From NCBI GenBank assembly GCA_025200525.1, contig CM045770.1, forward strand, positions 120,133,429-120,197,428: DNA of 64,000 nucleotides, written 5' to 3'. Below the pieces are notes generated by a model. It made no database searches. It was not told the DNA's origin and saw only the letters and a list, made by a program, of their open reading frames with translations. Source of the DNA: Camellia lanceoleosa (lineage: Eukaryota > Streptophyta > Magnoliopsida > Ericales > Theaceae). Shown piece after piece: positions 21,617 through 34,367 of this stretch; the first letter of the stretch is position 1; each line of letters starts with the position of its first letter. The position numbers and the translations under genes were made by a program.

Positions 21617-23017
21617 GATCACAGTTATGAATCACTTTAAGTTGCACTCTATCAAGGGAAAATATCAAATAAATAAGAAATGAGAAAACTAATTGCAAAT
21701 TAGTTGCATCAAGCACAATTCACACTAGCACCAAGCACAATAATCACTTGCACAGGAAAATGTTTCCACTAATTTGCATTTATTTGTCTCATATCTCATT
21801 TATATGATATTTCCCCCATCAATCAATCAACAACATTTAACTTGTTCAAATATAATATAATTAGGGAAAAGAAGCAAACAAGGTAATGGCCTTTTTTTCA
21901 TAGTGGTGTTTTGAAAAGTTAGTAAAAAGTTAGCTTGTAAGATTTTTAACTTTTTGGTAGCTTTTTGGGCTAAAAAAGCTAGTTTTTTTGTGATTTTTTT
22001 TGTGTAAAAAAGCTAAAAAGTTCCCAAATTATAGGCTTTCCATTTGCATCAAGTTCCACCGCAGTTGAATAATCAAAGCCTGTATGATTGATTGTCTGTT
22101 CTATAATTTTCATTGAACATCTAACACATTCCTAGTCAAAACCAAAGAGACACCTGAAGTGGATTTTTCTCATCAACTACAAGTTGTAATCAATCCAACT
22201 AAAAATGGGTTGTTTACATAAATAATTTCCCCAAAACAATTCACCAAACAAATTTTCCGTATTTTCTAAAAAATGAAAACAGAAAAACAAAAACACAATC
22301 AAACCAATTTCTGCCGTCAAGAGTAGAGCTTAAAGCATGGATTCAAGTATTAATTATAGCAACATTTTAAAGAAATGCCACAAGGTAAGTCCACAGCAGA
22401 CTATTCAAATCTTATCACACACTACCAACAAAGAAAATATTTGGAAATGATATAGAATGGACCATCTGAAGGGTCGACCCATACTCCTCTCTCTATCTTT
22501 CTCTTTTCTCTCTCTCTTTGACATCATTAGGAGTAGATTAAGGGTACTATATTGGTGGAATGTAACATGGTTGATCAACAAAATAACCAAATCTTCAAAG
22601 AATTCATCGATACACATCCATCTATATCAGCAGGATATTAAAAAAGAAAAATAAAAAAATAAAATAGAGACGTATGTTGAAACAAGATGTTCTTACTCAA
22701 CAGGGAAACTAATAGTCTGCAGCAGAGAGTTTACCAGAAGTTCCTGTTTCATGTTATATTCGTACATTCTATCCGTGTATCATTTGAGGGCTACGAATCT
22801 ACCACAGGAAAACTGAAGTCTAATGATATCATCTCCTAGAAAACACTTGCACGACTCAAAATTCTTTATACACCCACCAAAACTCTACATCTCCTGGATA
22901 CCAATTGTATGACTCGAGATTCTATTAACACCCACCAAAAAAAGGGGAACCAATAAAAAGGCTTATCTTTACAGAGGAGTCTTTGAGTGGTGAGGGAAGC
23001 CGTGCCTTGTTTGGGTA
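21617..23017. other. Intergenic DNA and probable 3' UTR of the F-box gene
   Basis: No gene is recognised. The last few hundred bases before 23018 lie downstream of the F-box stop codon and may be transcribed as 3' UTR. I could not place the poly(A) site. Confidence 0.4.
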
Positions 23018-26000
23018 CTATTCCAAGACTTTTGTTGGCCACAAGTGCTGCCAAATTGAGATCTCTTTGTCATTGTAAAGCTTTCTGATTCCTCCATAAA
23101 AGCCATCGACTGCATTGCCTACTTCTCTGTGGTGCTTCCGATTTATAGCCACTGTCCTCCATCGTGACCCCGGGGTGTACTGTTTGAACTCCAGTATTAC
23201 CGTGTCTGTCAACATGAGGTGGTTTGTGAGAATATAACCAACTACAAATCAAACTAAAGTTAATTATTAACAACATGATAGATATTAATATGTAAAATAA
23301 GAAAATTTCTTACTGCTGTGGAATACAAACACACATACTATGTAAATCAATTGGTTTCTCACCCCACCAAGACATTTGAAAAACTGACTTATATTAAATT
23401 ATGCAAAAGAAGCTCATTTATAATTATTAATAACTAAAAATGATTTCTTTCTTCTTTCTTGTTTTTTCGGTGGGGTGCCGAGTGGGGGATTGACCAAATA
23501 AGACATATGCAAACGTTAAGAAGATGTTCCGGGAAGCATCAATACAAGCATATCCCATGATTAGAAGAATACTCCAAAGCTGGCCCTTTCATTATGCCAG
23601 GAATTCATATCATGTCTATATCAGACAACCCTTGATTTTTGTAACCGTCATGTTTGATTGTGTTCTCATTTCTCCAACAAGATATTTTTAACCCAACAAA
23701 AATACAAAATAATGAAAACTTAAAAAATTCAATCTAACAAGCAGACTACCTTCAGCAACTACAAGATAAAAAGATCATCATCTTCATATCATTTTTTAAA
23801 TTTTGTGCAAAAACTCAGAATTTTAAAAACATCTTTTAGGTGTTTCCCAAAAGAGTTTTGCTTTGGAAATAGTTCATCAAACAAGTTTTTAATGTTTTTG
23901 GAAAATGAAAACAGAAAACGCAAACAACTGAACACGCCCAAGCTTCTGTTCATGGCAAATACTGACATGCCGTACTGGATTTCACACAAAGTACTTCATG
24001 TTCAGTCCCTCTGGAACTAGACTTTTATAATTGACTATGTTTTGTCAAAATTGCTTGAACTGGCAATTGTAAACTAAGTACTGCAAGAAACATAATTGTA
24101 TAAGTCGTTATCTATAGAGATATTTTATGAAGACTCCAATTTAAGTTTGTGTGTCTTGCATTGACATCACAAACATGAGATGTCACACATGACAACTCTT
24201 CAAATTGAGAGTTATTACGGTTATATACCTTTAAAACATAAATAAAACACGCATGCACCTAATTTCAATCCAAGTGTTTTGATTGTGCATGTTTATATGA
24301 AAGTTGCTGAATTCAAATTAGTGACAGCATAATTTTCACCAATAAGCTTCAACTTATCATATGTTATTAAACAACAAAGAAAGTAATATTTCCGAAGAAA
24401 AAGGACATATAGTGTGTTATTAAAGGTGAACTAGTTAGTAAGTGTTCAAATACTGTAAAAAAGTTGGTGTTTTGTTAACCTGTCAAGCATTTTCAAGGAA
24501 AAGTACGTCACAAAATCATACAGTTTTGAGCAGTGATCAAAGCTTTCTTTTCAAAGAAATTTTTTTATGTCTAGTTTTTCTGTGACAGATATTTTGCGCT
24601 CACTGAAAAGAAAGCAAAAGCTCAAATCCATCTCCCATACTACAAACTCAAAGAAAAAGTGGTAATATTGAAAATTAGATGATCCTCTCACCACTATTGT
24701 GACATTGGCAATGGGTTCTGCTCCCTTCGCATGATTCAAGGTGACCAACAACTCCATACCACCAACCTGCAATCCATTGAGTTCAGTTTATTATGGTTAT
24801 CTATGATTACTAATTAGTAAATCTCACAACAAATTACATGGGAAATATCCAATTGTTCTTTAAAAAGAAGGGAAAAAAAAAAGTGTCTTTAGAAGTAGGA
24901 ATTTATAAGTGAAGCCTATGGAACACTTAACAGTCCAGAAAACACACCATAAGGGAACTCATGGTTTCTTCTCCACTGAATCTCAATATGATCTCCTGGG
25001 TTTAAATCATCTAAACAATCAGAGACATGAAGAACATGTGCAGGAATATCGACAGCCGGTGCTCTTAGTCTATCCCACACAATATTTTCCTCAACCGTTC
25101 GTCTTCCATGTGTTGAGTACCTAAAAATAACAAATTTATTCGTAGTTCAGTACAAGATACTGAACAAGCTTGTCTGGCTTCTGAATATGTGTTAAAATCA
25201 ATTGAAATCTTAGGCAGAACAAACCTATGTCTCCCCTCAAAATTTCGACAAAAACATTTCATGGGAAGAGATAGAACATGGTTAAGATTTTCATATACCA
25301 AACCTTGGAAAGTGACAAAATTTAATGGCATGTTGATCTAAATATCTTTCAGCTGCTAACAAGAATCAACTAATCACTGCAAGCAATAACATGCTCTTAC
25401 CTTGCCTTAAAGGAGTCTGTGCTGGAATCATAGCTAAGTTCAGCATCATAACAAGACAGCATAAACCCAATATTCCCATGCTGCAATTTACCAGAATTAA
25501 AAGATATTCAGTGGCTTATTCAACAGCTATAGGAACAATAAAAATGTCATGAACATGAACTATATAGCATTTGATATCAACAATTCAAGCCACGTACCTC
25601 GCGGTTATAGACCTGAGCTGGGAACCAGAACTTGCCACTCTCAAGAGCAAGGTACCGAGCCATGATCGAATCCACCGGTAATGAATTCCCTGGCTCACCA
25701 CTAGTTCTCAATTTTGATCTACTCCACAAAAGATGCCAGAGGCTTGAAGCATACCCAAGAAATTTCTTCTCTCGGCAATTCTCAAGGGTCGGTATATTGC
25801 TTGAGGCAATGTGCCATTGCCATTCTCTAAAGGCAACTTGACCAATTAAATTGCCCCATTTTTGTTTCATGTGTCTATCCCATAGATGATCACTAGTACA
25901 CCTATCTCTCAAAGCACTGCACACTCTTGCCATAGTACACAATTCGGCTATTGAAAGCCGCTCTAGAATGGATTCTAAGGCCAATTCAGGCAAATCCAAC

Positions 26001-26266
26001 AAGGAAATCCCCTCTTCTTGCTCCATATTCTCTAGTTTTGAACTAACAGATTGTTTCACCAGTGGGGGGATCGTGGAAACTTCAAAAGAAGTAATATCAA
26101 TTGGGTTTTTTGTGAAAGATGAGTTGAGAAAATGGAATAATTCTATCCAAAACCAGGATAGTGATGATACCCTTATCCCAGTATTCCAGGCTTGAAGTCT
26201 CTTGAGAGAGAAAGACTTGGAAAGCAACAGGATGAATGGAAAACAAGAAATCACAAAGAAAATCAT
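23018..26266 (-). CDS. F-box protein, five exons, complete
   Basis: Exons are 25598-26266, 25401-25480, 24948-25120, 24692-24766 and 23018-23205. All have GT/AG borders and phases join without a break, giving 394 residues ending in KVLE. An F-box lies at about residues 89-135 ([21 protein letters not shown] ... [13 protein letters not shown], in pieces). The C-terminal half ([40 protein letters not shown]) matches the plant-specific C-terminus of the Arabidopsis At2g26850/At2g32560 F-box family. F-box proteins bind SKP1 and bring substrates to SCF ubiquitin ligases; the substrate here is unknown. Residues 1-20 are strongly hydrophobic ([13 protein letters not shown]), suggesting membrane anchoring. 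I chose the ATG that keeps this conserved N-terminus. Intron 4 is 1,486 bp. Confidence 0.93.
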
Positions 26267-27057
26267 TTGGATTTGAGAGAAACCTCAAATGGGTCTTTCA
26301 GTAAGTTCTCAAAGGAATGGAATGAAAGAAGCAATGGTGTTTTTTGCAGCTACATATACAAACAAGGGCAGGGCATAGATAAATATAAATTGGAAATAAA
26401 TAAATAAATTTCTTTAATCAACAAACTACAAAGAACGATCTGTCGGTGGAAGCAAGAGTTTTTTGGATTGGCGATAATCACGGAGCTTTGAAGTGGTCCC
26501 TGAACAAGTTTTGGAAAGGAAAAAAAAAAACTAATAAATACCCATCAATTTGCTGAGTCCAAATACATAGACCAATAGATTATTGTCGGAATCAATGAAC
26601 TTCGATAACAACAAACCAACACACCATTGAGGAAATCAATGACAAAACTCACAATTATAAGAAAAGAACTAAAAGAAGCAAGAAAATGAAAGTGACACAA
26701 CAGATTGAAGAAATATGGGGATAACTTGATGTGGGTTGTCTTTCTTTGATAGACAAAATGATCACTTTGTATAAAATTGATGGGTTTTATGGGTATATAT
26801 TAGAGAAATTGAAGAGAAGACTCGTAGTTTTTGGTGGGTATTGTGTAGCTCACCTCACAATTGATAAGAAACAGCATGGGAAGAATATGAAAGAAGGGAC
26901 ATTTATTGAAGAAAGGTAAGGGAAGCACACCTGATTTTCGCCTAACTTCCACCAAACTACACCACCCCACTAAAGACCACAGTCATACACAACAGTGACG
27001 GTGGAAAATTGCCACGAAATTTCATTTCATCTATAGCATTCATATCTTCTGTATTAT
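26267..27057. other. Upstream region of the F-box gene
   Basis: This should hold the promoter and 5' UTR. No TATA box can be assigned with confidence, and no other gene is seen. Confidence 0.35.
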
Positions 27058-27195
27058 GGAGTTGTTTGAGATGATTTAAATAAATATATTTTTTATTTTT
27101 TTATAAAAAAAATATAAAAAAATAGGAAGATGATGTGATGAAAAAAAAATTAAAAGATAAAAAGATGAATTCTTTTCGGGTTACCAAACTTGACC
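27058..27195. repeat. Second copy of the dispersed repeat at 2643-2785
   Basis: It shares TAAATAAATATATTTTTTAT, GATGTGATGAAAAA and ACCAAACTTG with the left copy, in the same order and orientation. Confidence 0.6.
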
Positions 27196-27651
27196 AAAAA
27201 AATAAAGAGATGGCGGTGTTGACACATAAATATTAAAAAATAATTAGTTCATTGAATTTGGATTTATCCCAATTACGTAAGTCGGGTGATCAGCATCACT
27301 CTTATCAATTACTTTTGTCAGCTATGACTATCATTCTTGTCATTCAGTGTGTCAACTGGCATATGCCTAGATGACTGTTTAGACGATTGACATGCATAAA
27401 TTCAAACAATTCAAGTGAGCTAAAATTAGGTAAACATAGCATTGCTAAAAATACTGTTATATAGGAGTATGTAAAGTCTTAAGATACCTTAACACAAAAA
27501 TGTCTCATATTTTAGATTTTTTTCAAAATATTCTTATATTTGGTGTTGTAAAATTATATAAAGAGGAGAATGCAGCTCAAACCCAAGACTATAGATTTGG
27601 TGAACAAAACTCGTACTATGTAAATAACACATACTCTTTGTCATTATTTTT

Positions 27652-27689
<38 letters not shown>

Positions 27690-29639
27690 TTCGAATTACA
27701 AACGCCTTTGGCATCCTAATATAAGTGCACTTATTTCATCTTTTTATCTTTTTTGAGTCACATCAATCAACATCTCCTCTCTACTTTTTCTACACATAAT
27801 ACAAGAAAAGTAAAAAAGTGCACTTATTCTAAACTTCTCAAACTTGGCCTTAGTTATACAAAAGCCAAGAGCAAGAATAAGGATCGGTTTGATAAATGTT
27901 TTTTTTTAAGGTAAAATTACTGTTAAAAAAATTGATTTGTTTGATAAATAATATTTTCTTCTATTGGAAATGTTTAGGTATAGTTTTGAAATTTATTTTT
28001 TTTAATCTTTAGTGATTTATTTTTTAAAATTTGTGTAAGTTGTTTTACTTTTTATATCATTATGGACTAGAAAAAAATTGTAAAGTAATTTTTTAATAGT
28101 AATTTTGAAAAAAAATATCATTAAAGACCCCCAAAAAATGAAAAATTACTAAAAAATGTGACTTTTTTAGTATCTACAAACAAAGTTTATCAAGTTTAAA
28201 AGTTAGTATTTTTCGATGCTTTTCCGTCTAAATTGAATTTATTTGTTCTAATATTTTTTTTTTTATCTATCTAAATTATTTTAACTTTGTCTCTCATAAT
28301 TTGGACAAATAAATATATATTATCATCATGGATCCAAACATTCGAAAAATAGACATATACGATCCTTGGAGACCCAAACATAACTCGTCTATATTTCTAA
28401 CCTTACAAGACCATAAAAATAAATTTATGGACGGAATCCTCTAATTTAAATAGTCAAAATGAATATTTTCTTTAAATAAAATGAATATTTTTTTTTTTAA
28501 AAAACAAATAAAAGCCCAAATAGAGTTTTAAGTTTAGATCATATGATGAAGATTTGAAGGGTTGATGAATGAAGACCACTAGTCGTCCAAGTAGAGAGAG
28601 AGAGATGGGACCCTACCATGGATGGTCATGGTCCAATAATGTGCCCCTTCTACACTACACTTCCTTCAATGCTGCATCAGCAACACTATATTGTCAGAAA
28701 AATTATCTTACATTTTATTTAAAAATATTAATCTATAATTCAGATTTATTTTATATTTAAACTCCACATTATAATATTTCAATCTCTACCATACCGACAT
28801 AGTATTCAGAAAAATCTGGGTAGTGTTTATAGAATAGCAGGATTTGTGATGTTGTATTAACCATTCTTATTGGAAAAAATCATGGAAAATGTTTAAGATT
28901 CAATTTTTTTTTTTTATAATTTGACCCCAATGATATGATATGATAAATATCTATTTTTAATTTATTATAAATTCAATAATATAAGACTCAACTCTATTGT
29001 CATAGTGAGTGAATTTGTAAATCTAAAATTATGATCTCTAACACTTTTATTTAGTGGTACACTTAGACAAATTCATATGGTGCCCTAACATTTATTGGTT
29101 AAATAATGAAAACTCAACACTTATAATTGAATTTTGAAGAGACAACTTAACAAGTGCTAAATGATAAATAGTGTCATGAAAGTTGAAATTAAACCTAATC
29201 ATGAAAATATTTTAACCAAATCAAATCCAATCAGTAAAATGAGGTTCAATTTGATTTGGAAGTATAATTTTTGGAAATATTATTATCATTTATAATATAA
29301 TCATAAAACATTTTTTATAACTTAAGAATTGATTAGATTAGATGATTGTTTAGAACTAGTTCTACTATAACCAGAATAATAATCACAATATGTCATAATC
29401 AACATCACAATACCATAATCAATCATAATTAAGTCATAACTAACACTATTATAAGTCATAATTAAAACTACAAATGTTATAACTGAGATATATGGTACAC
29501 ATCCCAGTGTATTATAAAATTTACCGTGTAACAAATTATGTATGTGTGTATATAATTTTAAACCCTCCAGTTAGATTCAAATTGAATTTGTAATTATAAA
29601 ATTACAAATCCAACCATAAAATATGGTTCATCTCTTTTA
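27196..29639. other. AT-rich intergenic DNA
   Basis: No gene is recognised. An (ATT/AAT)n microsatellite lies at about 27653-27690. Short ORFs (28569-28760, 29322-29534) have no family signature. Confidence 0.4.
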
Positions 29640-29798
29640 TGTTGTGTTTGGTTTAGAGATTTGAGGAGAGATTTGGAAAGGGAAAGGGAAAAGGTATGTG
29701 AAACTATGTGAAATTTAGACATGTTTTATTCACATTTCACTTACCTTTTCCATTTCTCTTTCCAAATCCCTCATCAAATCCCCCAACCAAACACACCA
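29640..29798. mobile_element. PIF/Harbinger-like palindromic MITE (159 bp)
   Basis: Ends are TGTTGTGTTTGG and, reverse-complemented, TGGTGTGTTTGG. They are flanked by TTA at 29637-29639 and 29799-29801. The arms are inverted for about 65 bp, so most of the element can fold on itself. Confidence 0.8.
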
Positions 29799-31371
29799 TT
29801 AAGAATTAGAACTAAATCACATATTGAGAAAATCAAATTAAAGCATGTGATTTAATTTGGGATCGAACTAATTTATATATATATATTTTTTATTTCTTTG
29901 CTTAACCCTAACGACAAGTCAAAGTCGTGGAATGAAATGCAATTCTCACTCATACTTAATTTACCATAAATAAAGTTTTTGATTGTAATGGGCCACCAAA
30001 ACTACAGCAGCCTTGTTACAGTTGTAATGGTATTTTGTTGGGTTAATTGATAAAAATTCCATTTCAACGGGGATATAAGGTATTAAATTTAAGGTAAAAT
30101 TTTGTTGGTGATAAGGATATGTCAGAAAAAGGTCACTGGAAAAAGTCATCGAAAAATTTGTTAGCGTCGATAAAGTCGGTGGCAGCGGCGACTGGCGGTA
30201 GTAGGTGTTCGTGGTGAGATAGAGAAATGTGTGATATTCAATAGATAAGTTATTGAATAAGTGACATGTGTCACATTTTAATAGATAGTTAGTTTGGTAA
30301 ATTTTAACATATAAATATATAGGTTGATTTTCAACAGATAGACAGATAGATTAATTTCAACAGATGGTTATTCTTCCAAACAAATTATGCCATTTTAACC
30401 CAAAAGGATTAGAGCTTGGGCCTAATGGTCCAAACGATTCAAAAATTGATTTATGGCTTGAAGCCCATATTTTGTTTTTGTAAGAGCAGAGTACAATAAT
30501 AATTCAAAGCACAGAACAATTTTAAACAAAATACAAGTGAGAGGAACTCCCCTCTATATTTTATCTCTTTATATCTTTTCATACTCTTCTTGTGACCTCA
30601 ACTTGAGTATACAGAGATGATCAGAGCCATTCATTTCATAGATTTTGTAGTAAAGGTTAGCCATATAAAAAATTAACTTTATTGGACAATAAAAAAAAAA
30701 ATATTAGAACAAATCATATTTAATTTTATAAAATTAATAATTTAAGTTTATAATCCATAAATTGTTTATAATCATATTTGAATTTATTCATATATTTAAA
30801 ATTATTCTATAAAGTTAATTTTTTATATGAATTTTTTATGAAGCCTATAAAGTTGGCGGTTTGAATTATATGTGTGTGTTATATGTGTGTGCCCAAATTA
30901 GGACTCCCAAGAAAAATATAAAAGAATATAAATAGATAAGACCTGAAAAGGAGCGGAATCCAACAAAAGTTAAACTTGCTTTGTCAATAGCAAGCATCAG
31001 CTAATAATAGAATAAAAAGTCAGATCCTCGCAATGATTTTTTTTTTAAATAACTTTTGAATAATTTTTTATAGAATTGAGATTTAATTTTATAAAAATTA
31101 AGAATACAATAGCACTGATATTTTTTTTTAAAAAAGTTTGATTAACTAAATATTAGTTAACAATATTTAAATTAATTACACATTACAAGCTACATGCACT
31201 ATCAAACATTATATATAAATATTTTAAATTTCTTAATAAGCGCCTTAAATGCAGTCATTAATAAAATTCTTTTAAAAAAAAAATCTTAATTATATAAAAA
31301 ATTACTCTAAAATTATTTTTAAAAAAATTACTTCAAAAGATCTAAACTCGTAAAAAATTACTTCAAGTTCC
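29799..31371. other. AT-rich intergenic DNA with one perfect inverted repeat
   Basis: A perfect 21-bp inverted repeat, ends 30662-30682 and 30809-30829, encloses a 168-bp span and is probably another small transposon. No gene is seen. Confidence 0.5.
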
Positions 31372-31948
31372 CGTTTGTTTTCAGAGGTAGAATGGAGGTG
31401 ATTGATAGTGAGGGGATTAATAGTGAGGGGATTGTTAGTGAGCGGATTAAGTAAAATTGTGTTTATTTTGATGATAGTTATTAGTGTAGGGATTGTTAAA
31501 TTATTTTTATATAAAATAAATATAAAATAAATACAAAAAATACAAAAACATTAAACATTAATGTTTTAAAAAAAATGCCCAACATGTAAAAAAATTTTAA
31601 AAAATAAAATAAAATAAAAAATTTCCAGAAAAAAATAAAACAAATAAAATAATAATTTTTACTTAACAAAAAAATAAAAAATTAAACATTAATGTTAAAA
31701 AAAAAATGCCCGACATGTAAAAAATAAAATAAAAAATAAATAAAAATAAAAAATTTCTAATCTGCCGGACTATTTTTCTAATACCAAGTCCTGGAAGCCC
31801 ATCTGAATCTTTTTGGAGAGGCCCATCCTAATCTGGAACTCACTATCAATCCCCTCTCTCTCTCTCTCAAAATAAACACAATATTAGTAGGTCCTACCTC
31901 GCTACTAATCTCAATTCCCCCTCTAACTCTTCAAACAAACGGGGCCCA
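31372..31948. mobile_element. Inverted-repeat element (~575 bp)
   Basis: The left end has CCCGTTTGTTTTCAGAG. The reverse complement of the right end has CCCCGTTTGTTTGAAGAG. Both are followed by a G-rich stretch with ATTGATAGTGAGG-like or ATTAGTAGCGAGG-like sequence. A short tandem of ATTAATAGTGAGGGG lies inside the left arm. Exact ends and target duplication are not resolved. Confidence 0.55.
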
Positions 31949-33829
31949 AAAAATCTAAACTCGTAAAGAGTAAAAGTTTGTATTGTATTGTACACCAACA
32001 TGCATTACAGCATTGTAATGTAGATTAAATTTATTTTAATTTTTTGATTTTATTATTATTATAATAACAAGTAAATGTAATGTTAGATAAGCAGACGGAC
32101 AAGCTCTCACAATCAGCTGTATGAACCGCGGCAGAGACAAGGACCCAGATAGAAACCCGTGAACATGGTATCTTTATTGGATTTATGTATTTTTTTTTAT
32201 ATATATTATTGATTTTTGTAATAATTATTAAATAATTTATTGATCGAGTTATAAAAATTTATGATTTAAAAATGAAATTAAAAGTTTTTATTGTAATGTT
32301 ATATATTTTTTTATTGAAATATTTTTAAATCATAAATTGTCATAACTTTTTAAAATATTATGCAATATTTATCATAAAAATATGTAATATATAAAAAAAT
32401 ACATAACAAAATGGCGAAATTATTATTCAGGGTAAATTTAGAAGAAAAAAAAATTACACATCCATAGTAAACTTTACGAATTTTAATAATTTAAATTCTA
32501 AATTTTTTCATATATCTGTAAATATTTTTTAAAATACTATTGAATTGTAATTCATCCTAACAAAATCAATATAGGCGTGTACTGAAAACGAATTTTTTAT
32601 TTCTAAAGTTAACCTGCAAATTAAATGTGGTCATTCACCACATATTTCTCCAAAATAATAACATAATCCCAAGGCTTACCACTATAGATGGTCAGCCCGA
32701 GACCTCGTTTTTGGGTCGTAAGCGAATTTTGGGACCCTTTATGCATATTTATAAAATAATAATAACAACAATAATAATAGTAATAGGAAGAAATTATTAC
32801 AAGAACTTAAAACGATATAAATATTTTTAACAAAATCGAGTTTACGACAAAAAAAAAAAAAAAAAAAAAAAAATTTAAATTTGTATTACTAAATAAAAAT
32901 TGAACCAATTAAAGTAAAATATCACTTCTCAAATTTTTAGTTACAAAATTATTAATTGTGCTTATATAACCTTGTTTATCTATCATATCATTTTCAATGG
33001 ATAACATAGTTAATTCATTAAAATTTTCCTCTAAAATGATTGACTGAATGTAAGATTTAATCAATTTCAATTTGAAAATCTTTTGGTTCTTAAGGCAACT
33101 GTAATTAGGGGAAACTATTCAATATTTCTGGAGTACTATGTGTCTTCATTCCTTAACCAATCATCATTCAATATGTCTCTGTTCCTCAATCACTTAATAC
33201 AATACCCCCATTTTACTCACCTTTTCCACTAATCACAATATTATAAAATATAACATATCTATATTTTGAAATTATTGAATAATTACCCTGTAATTAGTAT
33301 AGTCATTGACAGACAAACGGGACCATGGCCCCTGGAAGGTCCAACAAAGTCTCTATGGTTGTATTGTGCTATGCTTTTGCTTCCTTAGATTATTAACAAT
33401 TAGCCCCTCCAAAGTAGACTAGTTTAAGGAACAAAAGAAAAACTTTTTGTGTTTAACTTTGCTTTTACTTCTGTAACTTGGCAATGGATTGGTTGATGTG
33501 GAGACGCACTAAACTCCTAGCTAAGAACATTTTCATTGGTCAGATCTCTAGGAACATTCAATTAAATTGAAAAACTCAATCATAATTTTATCTCTTGGTT
33601 GGAACCAAATGTTATCTCAATCATGATCTTAGGATGACCAACCATGTTTGATCTCATTTGTTAATATTGCGCTGGTATATTGGGTCTCATTATTCATGTT
33701 TATTTTCTATGTAGTATTGATATATAAGATGGTAAAAGAAATATAGTAAAAAATAAAAATAAAAATTTTATTGTAGTAGTATTTTTTCACATAATTTGGT
33801 GAGTAGGAATAGAAAGTAAAAGAACTAAT
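31949..33829. other. AT-rich intergenic DNA
   Basis: No gene is recognised. A poly-A run of about 23 lies near 32849-32871. A 67-codon ORF at 32627 has no family signature. Confidence 0.4.
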
Positions 33830-34367
33830 TGTTAGTAGGTATTTTAATATTATAATGTATTATAGGTTATTTTTCTTTTCTTTCCCTCCATATTTTCATT
33901 TTCTTTGCCTAGTTAAGTCTTCGCCAAGTCAAGTCAAGTTTTCAAATCTTCCAAGGAAATTACCCACCCATTTCCTTTCCTTTTCTTATCCACCAAGAAA
34001 AACTCTCCAAGCTTTCTCTCCTATATAATTTGAGCTATCTTCTTATCTTGGTGGAGTGAAGAAATTCTGGTTGCTTTATTATGTTCTGTGTGAGATTATC
34101 AGGCAAATAAAAAAGGGTGTATGTGATAAAGCTTTGGGTTCAACCAATTGTGCAGTATTGGTGAATCATATGACTTAGTTGGGCTGTTGTATACTAGGGG
34201 GACAAGTCAAGGTTTTTTCTGTTGCACTGGTGTGAGGCTTTACCTAACCGCAGAAGGCTTGAATCTTCTTCAAGAGAGCGAATTTCCCATGCCTCAGCCC
34301 TTATAATAGTTATTGTAACTTTTATTATTTGTATTTTCTAGTGTTGTATTTGTAATTATCACCAACA
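33830..34367 (+). mobile_element. Probable solo LTR of a copia-type element (538 bp)
   Basis: It starts TGTTAGTAGGTATT and ends ATCACCAACA, both typical of copia LTRs. It is flanked by CTAAT (33825-33829) and CTAAC (34368-34372), a five-base duplication with one change. TATATAATTTGAGC near 34023 would be the TATA box. No primer site or coding region follows. Confidence 0.5.

Noticed and set aside
33100..33700. Possible start of a longer LTR left of 33830
   Set aside because: No TG start with a matching target duplication was found; 33830 fits better.
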